Shown: positions 12,701-22,273 of the stretch, one piece after another
How positions within the stretch are numbered: position 1 is the first letter of the stretch
Layout of the letters: each line of letters begins with the position of its first letter
DNA from: Phytophthora hibernalis
Taxonomy: Eukaryota; Oomycota; Peronosporomycetes; Peronosporales; Peronosporaceae
Direction of reading: 5' to 3'
DNA length: 64,000 nt
Assembly (NCBI GenBank): GCA_012656075.1
Contig: JAAKBF010000238.1
Coordinates: forward strand, 1-64,000
Notes under the pieces: generated by a model
Told to the model about the DNA's origin: nothing
The model's input: the letters and a program-made list of their open reading frames with translations, nothing else
The model's database searches: none
Made by a program: the position numbers and the translations under genes

Positions 12701-13247
12701 TGTCGAGCGACGAATCGACTCGCCGAGGACACTGACGGGCCACACCAACCACGAGCTGACCCAATTGGAGGAGCTGCTCGACCAGAGCAGAGACCGAAGG
12801 CTCAGTCGAAGCAACGGGAGCGGGAGTGACGCCGGAGGTGTCGGTCTGACACCCGACCGAGACAAGACGAGTGTCTCGGGCGCCCAAGGGCCCGGAGACC
12901 GCCGCCGGAGTACCGCGTAGCCGGTATGCCAGGACAGGCGAAGCTTCTGGAGGTGACGGAGGCGTGCGAAGCGGTGAGCCTTCGGCTGCGCCATCATCAG
13001 CCGGCGGAGGACCATCGGAATGTTGTGGAGTCGGTACCGAAGATTCGGCAGGGCCGGGAACGTCGGCAGGAGCATCAGCAGGCTCCGGTGGTTGTGCCTG
13101 TGGTATTGAAGGAAGATGGATGGAAGAGTTAGAAGGAGTGCAGGATGTTGATGTGATGAAGATAGAGCAGCCTACCTCGTCGCCCGGAGTGATGGCACGA
13201 AGAGCGGCGGCGGTGGCGTCGTCGAGAAGACGTGACGGATGAGCCAT
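9703..13247 (-). pseudogene. spliced reverse-strand gene inside element A1, function unknown
   Basis: The gene starts at ATG 13247 (MAHPSRLLDDATAAALRAI) and ends at the stop at 9703. It appears to have three introns: 13175-13098 (GT-AG, after exactly 24 codons), about 12080-12018 (donor mutated to AT here, GT in A2) and 10560-10473 (GC-AG here, GT-AG in A2). The predicted protein has a Pro-rich N-terminal region, a coiled-coil segment of heptad-like Glu/Arg/Leu repeats ending in SILRRHAALHELDVDTLVLA, a second Pro/Ser-rich region with TLEASDDFIIGS, and a conserved C-terminal domain (GLALWERRHWVQVSAVEAFL, WAPTSEDWIGELAALDARQI, PVPLFVPRGMTKAEVI). Frameshifts interrupt it near 12500, 11830 and 10850. 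I recognise no family. A2 has the same gene with the same exon layout, which argues that it is genuine. Confidence 0.72.
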
Positions 13248-13298
13248 GATGCGAAGATGAGAAGCACCACGACGCGCACTACTGGTGGAAGCTTGCGT

Positions 13299-13313
13299 CG
13301 AGGCGGGGGCAGT
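13299..13313 (+). other. polypurine tract of A1
   Basis: A purine-rich run containing GAGGCGGGGGCAG lies directly before the 3' LTR, where plus-strand DNA synthesis would be primed. The same run precedes the A2 3' LTR at about 56043-56057. Confidence 0.7.
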
Positions 13314-14123
13314 TGTGGTGTTGAGTTTTGGGGCGCTCGGTCGCCAGTCGGCAAGGTTGCCCCTGCTGAAGGAAAGTGACCGGCTGCCCTGATTGGCAGA
13401 TTACATTCCCCGCACCACAGTGACCACGATAGTTTAGTGACCGAGGCCTCGGTCGGGTATAATAAATTCCCGGTCGAGGGTACGAACCCTCGTTTGTACC
13501 CATTTCAGTTTCGTACCCTCGGTCTTATAGAGCCGGGTACAGGATCACATACTGGGGTCGGTTCACACTGGATATTTGTATTTAGATATAGGACTAGCTA
13601 TAGGATTTACTACAGAGGCTCTCAGGGCCATAGATCAACTGAAATAAATCAGCAGTCTTCCCCCAATTCACCAATGGTCAAGTCCGTCTTCGGTAAGTCT
13701 AGCTAGCTTATCTTAGGGTCTGGATACGCTCGGCTTATGGGATACTGGTCAGCGAGCCTAAGGTACATTGAACCGAGGGTTTGTTGCTGGTCAGTCCAGA
13801 GATTAGAGTGGCCGAGTGTTGGGAGCGACGAGAAGCGTCGTTTACCATATATTATAGTGGGACCGAGTGTTCCATACATATTTACTACCCGCCGAGGTTT
13901 TACCTCGGCAAACCCGTATTAGGCTTGACAGCCGGTACCCTTCCTTCTGAGGGACTGCGGGGGTTCGCACGAAAGCGCAATATTGCATACTAGCCCTCGC
14001 TCGTGGCTAGTGGTGCAGGTTATTGGGTTCTTCAGGTTTGATCCAACGCTCGTAGACCTGACAAGGGGAAACGAGTGTTGTTGGTGGGACTCATACCGTT
14101 TGGTAGTGAGAATTTCTACGACA
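13314..14123 (+). repeat. 3' LTR of element A1
   Basis: A direct repeat of 1-878, beginning TGTGGTG and ending ACGACA. Compared with the 5' LTR it lacks about 64 bp (equivalent to 713-777) and about 12 bp near its end, besides scattered substitutions. The TATA-like and AATAAA motifs are kept. Confidence 0.92.
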
Positions 14124-14134
14124 CCATCATTGAC

Positions 14135-14630
14135 TTAAACATTCGGAATTTCTGCACTCACCTCATTCTTTATCTTTATGGAAAATGATCCATTTGCTGA
14201 TCGAGCAACGATGTATCTGATCCGAGCTGAGCACCCTGTGAAGCGATACGCTGTCTGCACACGGACACATTTGCCCTTCCGTCCATCGAATCTTCCATGC
14301 GTACAATAATGCTGCCTGTAGACGTCTTCAAAGCGCGCCAAAACGAGTTGCGGTAACTCAAACTTGACATACGCATACTTGCATCTAGCCAACCTGTACA
14401 TAATGTCAGGAATAAGCATTCATCAATACCATTGTCAGTATATCCGTCGCTAGCTACACTGTACTTGATGATCGCCACGTACTCTTTGTTATTACTCAAA
14501 GAGGGAAAACCAAGAAGTTGGATTCAATATACTTGTCGAAGTCTTGCGCAAAGCTCGACCAATCTGACCACACACGCTTTGCCACAAACGCATCTGTCGT
14601 AACGGTGACATTCTTGTGCGAGACTGCCAT
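14135..14630 (-). pseudogene. MULE/FAR1-SWIM-like transposase N-terminal fragment
   Basis: On the minus strand an ATG at 14630 opens a segment with VWSDWSSFAQDFDKYIES, then a stop. Another frame continues with a stretch containing VYRQHYCTHGRFDGRKGK, resembling the N-terminal FAR1-like DNA-binding part of oomycete SWIM/MULE-type transposase proteins (an acidic or aromatic helix, then CTHG and a basic patch). A possible intron starts GTAATA and ends TACAG, but it does not restore a single frame cleanly. There is no catalytic or SWIM domain here. Probably a decayed transposon-derived gene. The family call is tentative. Confidence 0.45.
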
Positions 14631-14758
14631 AATTTTACGCTCCTTGCTCTACTTTGACGGGCGATACCGTTTTCAGACGGTAGAATAGCAGAAAACTCAG
14701 ATCCTGATTCTAGTAGCGTTTCATAAACTTATATCAGGTTCTAATTTCAAAACGCACT

Positions 14759-15385
14759 TCACGACAAAAGGTAAATCCGTAACGGTCCTTGATTTATTTC
14801 TTTTTGAAGCCTTCTTCGGAGCTTGTTCTCCGTTTGTTTACGCTTTTCCAGGACCTTTACGACGGCTGACCGCCGTTTTGGTTGCATCATCGGCACCCAG
14901 ACTTCCAGGAACTTCTCCATCTCCGCATGTTCGTCTCTAGACACTTGTGTGATATTCTCCATATCCGTCTCCACATTTTCTCCACCCAACGTTTCTGGAG
15001 CCTCCTTCCCAGACGCATCTTCTCAGTTTGGGCCATTCCCCGCGTTCGCATCCTTCTTCGCGGCCGCATCTTCTACTTCTAAGTCCTTCCTCGCGTCCTC
15101 ATCCTTTTTCTTCTCCGCATCTTCTGCTTCAGAGTCCTTCCCCGCGTCTGCAACCTTCTCTGCATCCGTATATTCATCCTCAGCAGTATCCACGTGTTCG
15201 TCTCTCAGGGTATATGCGCGACGGTCCTCTACTTCTGCCACCTCCTCGCCAGCGTAGTCGTCCAGGTGCTCGTCGTCGGAGTCGTCACCATTGCCTGTAT
15301 CGTAGTCTGAGTCGCCTGCGCACAGTAAATCAATGTTAGTCAGACTACCGCAAGAAATTTCGATTCGGGGGCACGTACTCGCCAT
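14759..15385 (-). pseudogene. acidic low-complexity ORF with one in-frame stop
   Basis: Reading minus from ATG 15385, 120 codons rich in Asp/Glu (for example DSDYDTGNGDDSDDEHLDDY) end at a single TGA (15023-15025). The same frame then reopens for about 88 codons to 14759, including a basic C-terminal helix (KVLEKRKQTENKLRRRLQK). One point mutation therefore separates what looks like a former 209-residue ORF. No domain recognised. It could be the tail of the neighbouring transposon-derived fragment or an independent hypothetical gene. Confidence 0.35.
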
Positions 15386-15483
15386 TTGAGCCCCAGCGAT
15401 ATTTCTCGGAAATGAAAGGCTGAGGGCTGCAGCGGAAACATACGAATGAATTTTCCGTAACTTTCAATGTTCTTTCTCACCAA

Positions 15484-16237
15484 TAGGGGTTTTAAAGTAG
15501 CAAATTATTAGAATTATTTTTCGCAAAAGATTCGGGAAAGATCAGACCAAAGATGGGCCTCCGGGGGCTTATCGTTTGCCTAATGTTTTGCAAAACAGAT
15601 TTGTTTGGTGACTGGCGGCGGCTCCACCATCCCCAAACTCAGCCCCCACACCGAGTCGTTCACGTCGCTGCCACCGCCCAACAGCGGAAGTAAGTACGGT
15701 AGTTACCGTCGTCGCTGCTGTTTCAAGCAAGTCGTTCGCGTTGCTACCGCCGCCCGGCAGAAGCACGGAGAGCTGTTGGGGGAAAGAGCTACCGTCTTGA
15801 GTCGTAGCAGCGATACGAAGATTACCAAGACCGGCAAGAATACCGCAGGTATATGTGCCACTTTACATTTGACCGCACGCAGGGATACAGCTTTACAACT
15901 GATCGAACGTGGCCGCAGCGAAGAAGATGTATTGAGTGAGTTTGACGGGGTTATCCTGTTCGCAGTAAGTGCGTGATGCAGTAATTGTTTAAAGTGTAAA
16001 TAATCATCGCTACATGTAGTTCATTCGCGTTTCTCAGTTGATATCTAGCCTGCGCTTCTTGTGGGTTGCTGCTCGCCACGGGTGGGTGGAGTCCACGGGC
16101 AGCTTGCTGGCATCAAGTTGCGATCCGGCTAATCTTTAGCCCGTTTCAAGGTTCGGATAGAACCTCCGGGATGGTAAACGATTAGCCTGATTATTAGCAA
16201 GAAATTCTCTAATAATTTGCTACTTTGAAACCCCCTA
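15484..16237. mobile_element. 754-bp TIR element (non-autonomous DNA transposon)
   Basis: The ends are inverted: the left end reads TAGGGGTTTTAAAGTAGCAA and the right end, on the other strand, TAGGGGGTTTCAAAGTAGCA, with similarity continuing through AATTATTAGA and, patchily, further inward. If the terminal TA is the target duplication, the element is 15486-16235 flanked by TA, as in Tc1/mariner-like and some other DNA transposons. It contains one 123-codon ORF (15605-15976, +) with no recognised domain and no transposase, so it would depend on enzymes from elsewhere. Confidence 0.72.
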
Positions 16238-17156
16238 ATGTATCCTTGGAACTTATCAATGTACTTTTTGGAGTTTTCTCGACCCGTAATTTATTCGGTC
16301 AATGGTGTAGCTGGACCTACAGTATCAATGGTGATATAACCACTTCCGACGAGATCCCTCGCCTTCCGAATATGTTCCAAAACGAAATGTACTATTAAGA
16401 TTGTCCTCACATAACTACCTTAAAAATCATAGCTTCTTCGTGCGCAGCGCGACTTTGTTTATTTAACACGGCTTGCCTGTAGCGGCCGCCGTACTCACCC
16501 CTTCCATACAGTTATTCAGTGTAAATGTAGCCATATTTCAAATCCAAATTCTTATCGTCCAGAACCGTTAAGAAGCGCTAATTTCGCATGAATATTCTAC
16601 AGCTAACGACGACTCTATTTACAGTACAGCATTCCTTCCACTGCGGATAAGTCGTCTGATAACTGAATGCCAAAATCTTGGTGGGTCGTATTGCCAACAG
16701 TTGAATGATTTGCAGCAGATTTTCCCGTAGTCTATTTGGGAGGCTGACAGACTTTAATCAAGTCATCTAGATTATTCTATTTCAGAGTTATCCCTCATGA
16801 CATCCCTCCTGCGGATTTCCCGCAATTTTTCAAATTTGAGCTACTTGGCAACACTGCGGAGTCATTGGCTGAAAAGTTCGCAATAAGACCTTTTCAACGA
16901 TACCCCGTGGTTAAATTGAATGCTATTGGTCGATCCAACCGGATTTAGCAAAAATTTCCGACCGACCGACGGACCGGCGGGTTGCTACTACTGCTGCCAC
17001 ATAGTTGACGTTGCTGCTATCGGGGTCTGTTTGCAGTCGTTCGAGCAGGGCGTTGCGCTCAAGAGGCTTTCGCTGTGTCACGTGCAGCAAGACGATTCAT
17101 TTCAAGTTGACCCGGCTCCGTTGGCAGCACGGATGTGTAGAATGCCTTCTGCTGGT
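16238..17156. other. gene-free stretch
   Basis: About 920 bp of AT-rich sequence between the TIR element and the methyltransferase gene. No convincing coding frame. The plus-strand ORFs at 16920-17367 mostly overlap the methyltransferase gene and its 3' flank. Confidence 0.5.
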
Positions 17157-18065
17157 CTACGCTGTATCGTGCAACGGCATCTCGGGTTTCTGGAACTTCG
17201 CGTGCAGCCAGACGCGGTCCATGACGACTCCCTTCTTGCGATTGCGCAGGCGAACGGTGCAGTATTCGTTTTCGAGCGTGCGAAATCCGCTTTGCTCGAA
17301 CACTTCCGCCAGTATCTCCCGGAGAAGAAATATGCTAAGGTGCCGTCGCTGCGATAATACAGACTAGGACTTAGCTTCTTGGCATTTCGCCGCATGGCGA
17401 GGTCGTACAGCCCGTAGTCGCGAAAGCAAACGATGCCGCCGGGCCGTACCGCTGTGAAAATCTTCCGCAGAGCACGCGTGAACGAATCCGGAGGCAAGGC
17501 TGACAGTACAAACACCATGAGCACACTGTCGACAGACTCGGGCGCAACACCTGCCAGCTCCTCGCGTGCAATATCGCACACAAACGCGCGGCATCGCGCA
17601 GCGTCGTAGACGGGATTGTGTTGGAGGATGTCGATGGCGTGCGCGCTGAAGTCGCAGACTTGCGCGTGCACATTCGGGCACTCGGCCAGAATGGGGAAGA
17701 TGGCACTACCGTAGCCGCATCCGAGCTCCAGAACTTCCACCACCTCGCGTTTCGGTGCACAGAGCTCCGGGAACTCCTTGACAAGGTAATTGCGCGGCTT
17801 GTACACCTTGCCTAGATAGAGAAACCACCATCAGCTACAGCGCATTAAGACGAACGCTAGCTATTAATACGGTAGCCAACGAACCGTTGTTTCGCTGGTG
17901 GAAGACGTCCCACTTGTCCTTGGCCTCTTTCGCCAACTGCTGCGTCTCCAACAGCCCCTCATTCTCCTCGCCATCCATCACTTCAACACCTTCCTCCTCG
18001 CATTCCCTCGCCAGGTCTTCCCACTCGAAGTCATGCGAGTGGAGCTGCACGTCGCGCTTGGCCAT
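17157..18065 (-). CDS. METTL6-like tRNA N3-cytidine methyltransferase
   Basis: Predicted to transfer methyl from SAM to C32 of tRNA anticodon loops, as METTL2/6/8 and yeast Trm140 do. Exon 1 (18065-17885) encodes MAKRDVQLHSHDF and ends KWDVFHQRNNG. A 73-nt intron (17884-17812, GT...CTATCTAG) is followed by exon 2 starting KVYKPRNYLVKEFPEL. This joins smoothly and matches the family's WDxFY...F...REFPEL pattern. The SAM-binding motif is VLELGCGYGSAIFPIL, followed by CDFSAHAIDIL, SVDSVLMVFVLSALPP and GGIVCFRDYGLYDLA. Near 17315-17323 one base appears missing in a C/G run; after it the frame continues LAEVFEQSGFRTLENEYCTV to the family-like end VWLHAKFQ and TAG at 17157. The gene is divergent from the RRM gene, with 62 bp between the start codons. 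Confidence 0.85.
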
Positions 18066-18127
18066 CTCCGATATCTGTAAACCGGGGTGTCCTGTCCAGT
18101 CACAATCTAATTCAACCGGTCCCAATA

Positions 18128-18806
18128 ATGGAGACCAAAAAGCGCAAGGAGAAGCCGCCCAAAGCCCCTGGCAAAGCAGCGACACGAACGGGGCCCACCG
18201 TCTTCATCAGCCATGTCCCGTCGTCGCTGTGTGTCAGTGAGCGCACTGTCCGCGACTTGTTCGCTGAGTATGGCGCTCTGCAGGCAGTCACGGTGCGTCA
18301 ATTGGTCTCACTTGCACCACCAATTAACTGAGTCGCTATGCTGTAGATCCACCACAACTTCCTAGACGTCGAGACGGACGGCTTCATGTACTTAGAGTAC
18401 GCCAAAAGGAAGGGGCGGAGGCCGCCGTGACCGCTGTGAATGACAAGAGCGTGGGGCTCACACCAAGCTCCGACCTCAAGTTCAAGAGGGCGGTGCATCC
18501 GTCCGAGATCACGGGTATGCGAGCGGTATTGGCGCTGAATCGGGGGAACCCAAACAGGACGTGTACCAGCAGGTCAAGGACATCCTAATGGGGAAGGGCG
18601 AAGTCAACCGCTTCTCGCAGAGCCAAGCGGAGCTCGTGGACGAGGACGATCTCATTCTGCAGAGTCTGTCGCAGCACTCGTTCGCGAACTCGCAGCCCAA
18701 GAAGAAGAGGAAGCCCAAAAAGTTGGACGAGGGTGCAACCACTGTCAAACCGAGGAAGACCAAGAAGGTCAAGTCCAATTTGGTGACGATACCCTCCGAA
18801 TCGTAG
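18128..18806 (+). CDS. RRM-domain protein, probably nuclear or nucleolar
   Basis: ATG at 18128 opens a Lys-rich N-terminus, then an RNA-recognition motif: TVFISHVPSSLCVSERTVRD (beta1/alpha1) and LFAEYGALQAVT, interrupted by an intron 18293-18346 (GTGCGT...CTGTAG), then HHNFLDVETDGFMYLEYAK (RNP1-like) and AAVTAVNDKSVGLTPSSDL. The C-terminal third is basic (KKKRKPKKLDE, KPRKTKKVKSN), typical of nuclear proteins. Two single-base losses, near 18402 (A/G run) and near 18512, are needed to keep one frame to the stop at 18806. The domain layout recalls RRP7-like ribosome-processing proteins, but the similarity is too weak to name it. Its 3' end lies 62 bp from the end of the convergent GON4-like gene. 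Confidence 0.7.
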
Positions 18807-18868
18807 GCATATGCAGGTGACGATGAAGATATTAATTAACGGTATTTTAGAGCACAGATTCACTTTAC

Positions 18869-21800
18869 TTACTGCAGGGATGACGATGAACGCTTCTCCT
18901 TCATGCGGCGCAGCAGCAACTGCATCCGCTCGCTCGACGTGCACGTGCACGAAGTGTGGTGGCAGGTCGGACATTGCTGCAGTTTAACCTTTTTGTTGGG
19001 AGGCGCGTTGCAATTTGGGATTGAAGCAGGTGCCTCACGACGTGTAACAGAGACTGGCTGGGGTCGAAGGCTTGGCTCGAGGTCTTCATCTGACGATGCT
19101 AAAGCATACTCATCAGAGCTTGAAGAGAGCTCCACGACTTCAAATTCTTCGTCTCCCGATTCGTCTTCCCACTGATCTTTATCGCCATTGCCATCGCTAC
19201 CCGTACTCGTAGCTTTTGCTCGAACAGGCTCATCGCCACTCATTTGAAAGGCTGTGTTAGCATTTTTCCGGCCAGGACCAAGAGGTGCAACAAGAGTCGA
19301 CACCAGTTTTCGTTTCGCGCGTTGATTTGAGCCCATCTGAGAACTAGCAACTGAAGAGCAGGCCAAACCATTGATACTCTTACCCACAATCCGTCGCTCC
19401 AACGCAGCTAGTGCACGCTTCATGCGTTCGTTTCCGGGTTGGCCTAGATTCTGTAAGCGGAGAGGATGACGAAGGCGGTTGCTGTTTCCATTTGCAGAGG
19501 AGGCCTGACTTAGAGTATGCGACGATTGTGGGGACGCGATGGGGTTCTGAGAGAGTTAGCACTTTCAACAGACTGATCGTCCGAGTCGGACATGAAGCTG
19601 TCCTGGTCGAAAGGATCAATGCTACCCTCGTCATCCCCCTCACCATCAGCTTCTTCATCATCGGTAAACTCCATTTGCTCAAAGTCAGACTCACTTTCTC
19701 CATTCTCAGACGATAGCAGTTCATCGTGCTCATAATCGCTGTCATCGTCTTCTTCTTCGTCTTCCCCTCTTTCCGCCCCATGGTAAAATTGAGCGCAATA
19801 TCTTCTTCGGGCATCTTCTCGAGCGCCAGATCTGTCGTTGGGGTGACTGTCAGATCCGATGGCATCGCAATCGGAACGAACTCTTCCATTTGCTCGCTTG
19901 CAAGAGACAGCGATTGCCCGCCGATGCTTGTTGATAGAGGCACTTCAATATCTGCAACAATAGCGGCATCGTTCGGTTGGCTCTTTTGGGGTTTATCCTT
20001 GCCGCCGGTCTCTTCGTCCATGAAAGACGGCCAGTTGTGTTTGCAGGTTGAGTTGAGCAGCGTTGCGGGGCTGATAAAGGACCACGACGAAAAAAATAGA
20101 GCTGGATGCAAGTTTTTCGTTCTGCAAGAAACTGCATCCGATACGTTCTTCTGTGTTCCTGCACCAAGGTCAGGAATACCGGATAGAAGTTCGAGGCCAT
20201 TGGAAAAAGGCTTCCCCACAAATTGAGTTGCAATAGTGCCACGGATTCCTTGACCAAGCTGATGCAGCTGGAGTGCAGCATCTAGCTTAGCTCTCTCCGC
20301 TTCCCTCTTTGACGCAGCATTCTATTTCGTAGTTTGTCCTCCAAATACTCTTTCATTGCAACCGCAAGGTCGAGAGAATCGTCATCAGGTGCACCGAGAC
20401 CAATTTCTGCAAGTTCGGATCGGAACTTGGCCGCAATTCGTTCCCAGCGTTTTCTGATCTCGAGACGACTGCGATGTGGGAGGTAGCGCTTCGCAAGACG
20501 TGCAAAGTGATATTTTTCCTTGTGTAGCTCCACGAGACCACGCGCGATGCGAAGATCTTCTTCGAGTAGCCAACCGCTACTGCGGTGCTGCGGCGACTCT
20601 TTCATATGCAACGCTTTAACAGCGCTCATGCCCGTCTTTGAGCTAATCAAATACTTGTATCGGTGCCGGAGATTCTGCGTGGTTTTGGTTGGAAGGAGGT
20701 GCTTCTGAATCTGTTCCCACGAGTCTGCTTGCGTGCCGAATCGCTTGACCCCGTGCGCCAAGAGACTGTCTTCCGTGGCCGAATACATTTTCTTGCTCTT
20801 GCACCGCTTTTTCACGGACGTCAAGTGTGTGTCCAGCTGCAGCATCTGCTCTTGAATAGCTCGATCGCGCTCTTCGATCGAACAGCCTCGAGCGAAGTCT
20901 GCTGAGATTTCATCTACAGTCTGCGACCCGACCAGCTCGAACATCGATGGATGAGCCATCGCTGCATGTGCCGCCGTCAACGACCTCGTCACACGTCGCA
21001 GTGCCAAGAGATTTTCGTTTGTGCTAGCACCACTGCCCCCGCCGTGCCACCCGCAGACGGCGGTGCCTTGCCACCGCCAGCACCAGCATCTTCAGCTCCC
21101 ATCGATGCCCCTGCCACACCTGTCGTCACCGGGTTCAACTTCGATAATAGAGCGTTCTTATACTCCAACGCCTTCTCGCCTCGCTGCTGCAGCTCCTCAA
21201 TCATCGCTCGACACTCAGTCAACTCAGGCGTCGGCGGGCGACCCGCCAAAAGATGGTAACTCTGCAGTAGCAACTGCAGATGCTTGTGCATCTGCGACGC
21301 CAGTTGAATGCACTGCGCCTGGGTAACAGCCCCTCGCTGCCCTCTCAGCAGAGGCAGATTCATCATCACGGGCAGCTTCCTGGTCGGGGCAGGTGCAACC
21401 ACATTCTTCCCCACTGCAACCGCCGAGGCTGCCGCTGGTAGTACGGCGCCTCTACTGTCCACATTTATCACGTCGTCCCTTGCTGGCTCCAGCGCTGCCG
21501 GCAGCTTGGGAAACGTCATGTGCGTCGAGTCCAGCAGCAGGTCTGTGAGCTCTTTCTTGGAGATGCCTCGTCGAGCATCTTCATCCTCATGATCGTCGTC
21601 CTCCTCCTCAGGGCGGTACTCCTCGTCCTCCTCGTCCAGGAACGCGAGGTTCTCTTGCTCCGTTGGCAGCAGACTCGACAGGAAGCGCTGATACTCGCGG
21701 TCCTCCTCCGTATCCGGCGCTGCCTGCACCGTAGAACGCGCTCATTAGATATCTTATCACCCCAAAAAACAGCATGCGTCAAGTTGCTATTTTTGGCGGG

Positions 21801-22000
21801 AACTCAATTTGAGTTTGGCGCCAAAAATGGGTACAAGGACCTACTTGCGCCGTGTCCGGAAGAGAGGCTTCGAGCGTGTCGATGGGGACGTCTACGAGCG
21901 AGAACTTGGTGCGCGTGCGGCCGGCGATGGTGCCTGCATCCGTCTCGTCAGTTGTGGGCTCTGTATCGGCTGCTTGGGTTGCTGCGGCGTCGTCCACCAT
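18869..22000 (-). CDS. GON4-like SANT/Myb nuclear protein
   Basis: Exon 1 starts at ATG 22000 (MVDDAAATQAADTEPTT) and joins across a 121-nt intron (21844-21724, GTAGGT...GTGCAG) to exon 2. Features in order: an acidic region with LPTEQENLAFLDEEDEEYRP; RGAVTQAQCIQLASQMHKHL and LQLLLQSYHLLAG, the conserved helix pair of GON4L/YARP proteins; a segment ending in NENLLALRRV; a SANT/Myb-like region (KMYSATEDSLLAHGVKRFGT, RHRYKYLISSKTG) and RSRLEIRKRWERIAAKFR; then long acidic/Ser-rich tails and a final Cys/His-containing stretch (QQCPTCHHTSCTC) near the stop at 18869. At least four single-base frame breaks (near 21018, 20290, 19785, 19558), and possibly one more intron near 20130-20070, separate the pieces. 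GON4L relatives are transcriptional co-regulators. Confidence 0.7.
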
Positions 22001-22218
22001 ACTAACTGGTAATGGTAACGATTTGAGAGAAAATCTGCGACGTGTGATGAACAAAAACTCACTGTTCGGTGATAGATTGTGTTATTTGCGACGTTTGTTT
22101 GTGGTAGCAGCCAACGTACGTCAGCAGGGCGCGACGAAGCGACACTTTCGGGCGTAGTCTTTGGCGCTTGACCTCGACACATTTGTCACTTGGTGATTGA
22201 TTGCCAGCCATTGCAGTT

Positions 22219-22236
22219 CATTCATTGTGCAATTTG
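22219..22236 (+). promoter_or_regulatory. oomycete initiator-like element before the RNR gene
   Basis: TTCATTGTGCAATTTG fits the oomycete initiator pattern (CTCATTYYNCAWTTT-like) and lies about 38 bp before the ATG at 22274, the usual distance for a transcription start. Confidence 0.55.
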
Positions 22237-22273
22237 CCAACTCCTCGAGTTACTTTCCATTTGACCATCCGCG

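Larger units (their letters stand above)
1..14123 (+). mobile_element. Ty3/Gypsy LTR retrotransposon A1, nearly complete
   Basis: Two near-identical direct LTRs (1-878 and 13314-14123) bound an internal region with a primer binding site, gag, protease, RT, RNase H, a second RNase H, integrase with chromodomain, a reverse-strand gene and a polypurine tract. The domain order RT-RNaseH-INT defines Ty3/Gypsy, and the chromodomain suggests a chromovirus-like integrase. At about 14.1 kb it is long for the superfamily, mainly because of the 3.5-kb reverse-strand gene. Frame breaks and stops occur in gag and pol, so this copy is probably not autonomous. The LTRs differ by few substitutions plus two deletions in the 3' copy, which suggests a fairly recent insertion. 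The window starts at the LTR edge, so the target-site duplication cannot be checked. Confidence 0.93.

Noticed and set aside
14135..14630. Intron GTAATA...TACAG proposed to rejoin the MULE/FAR1-like fragment
   Set aside because: The first frame reaches a stop just before the donor and the phase does not match the second part, so a decayed gene is more likely than a spliced one.
16920..17357. 145-codon plus-strand ORF overlapping the methyltransferase gene
   Set aside because: Most of it is antisense to the conserved C-terminal exon of the methyltransferase; no domain and no promoter.
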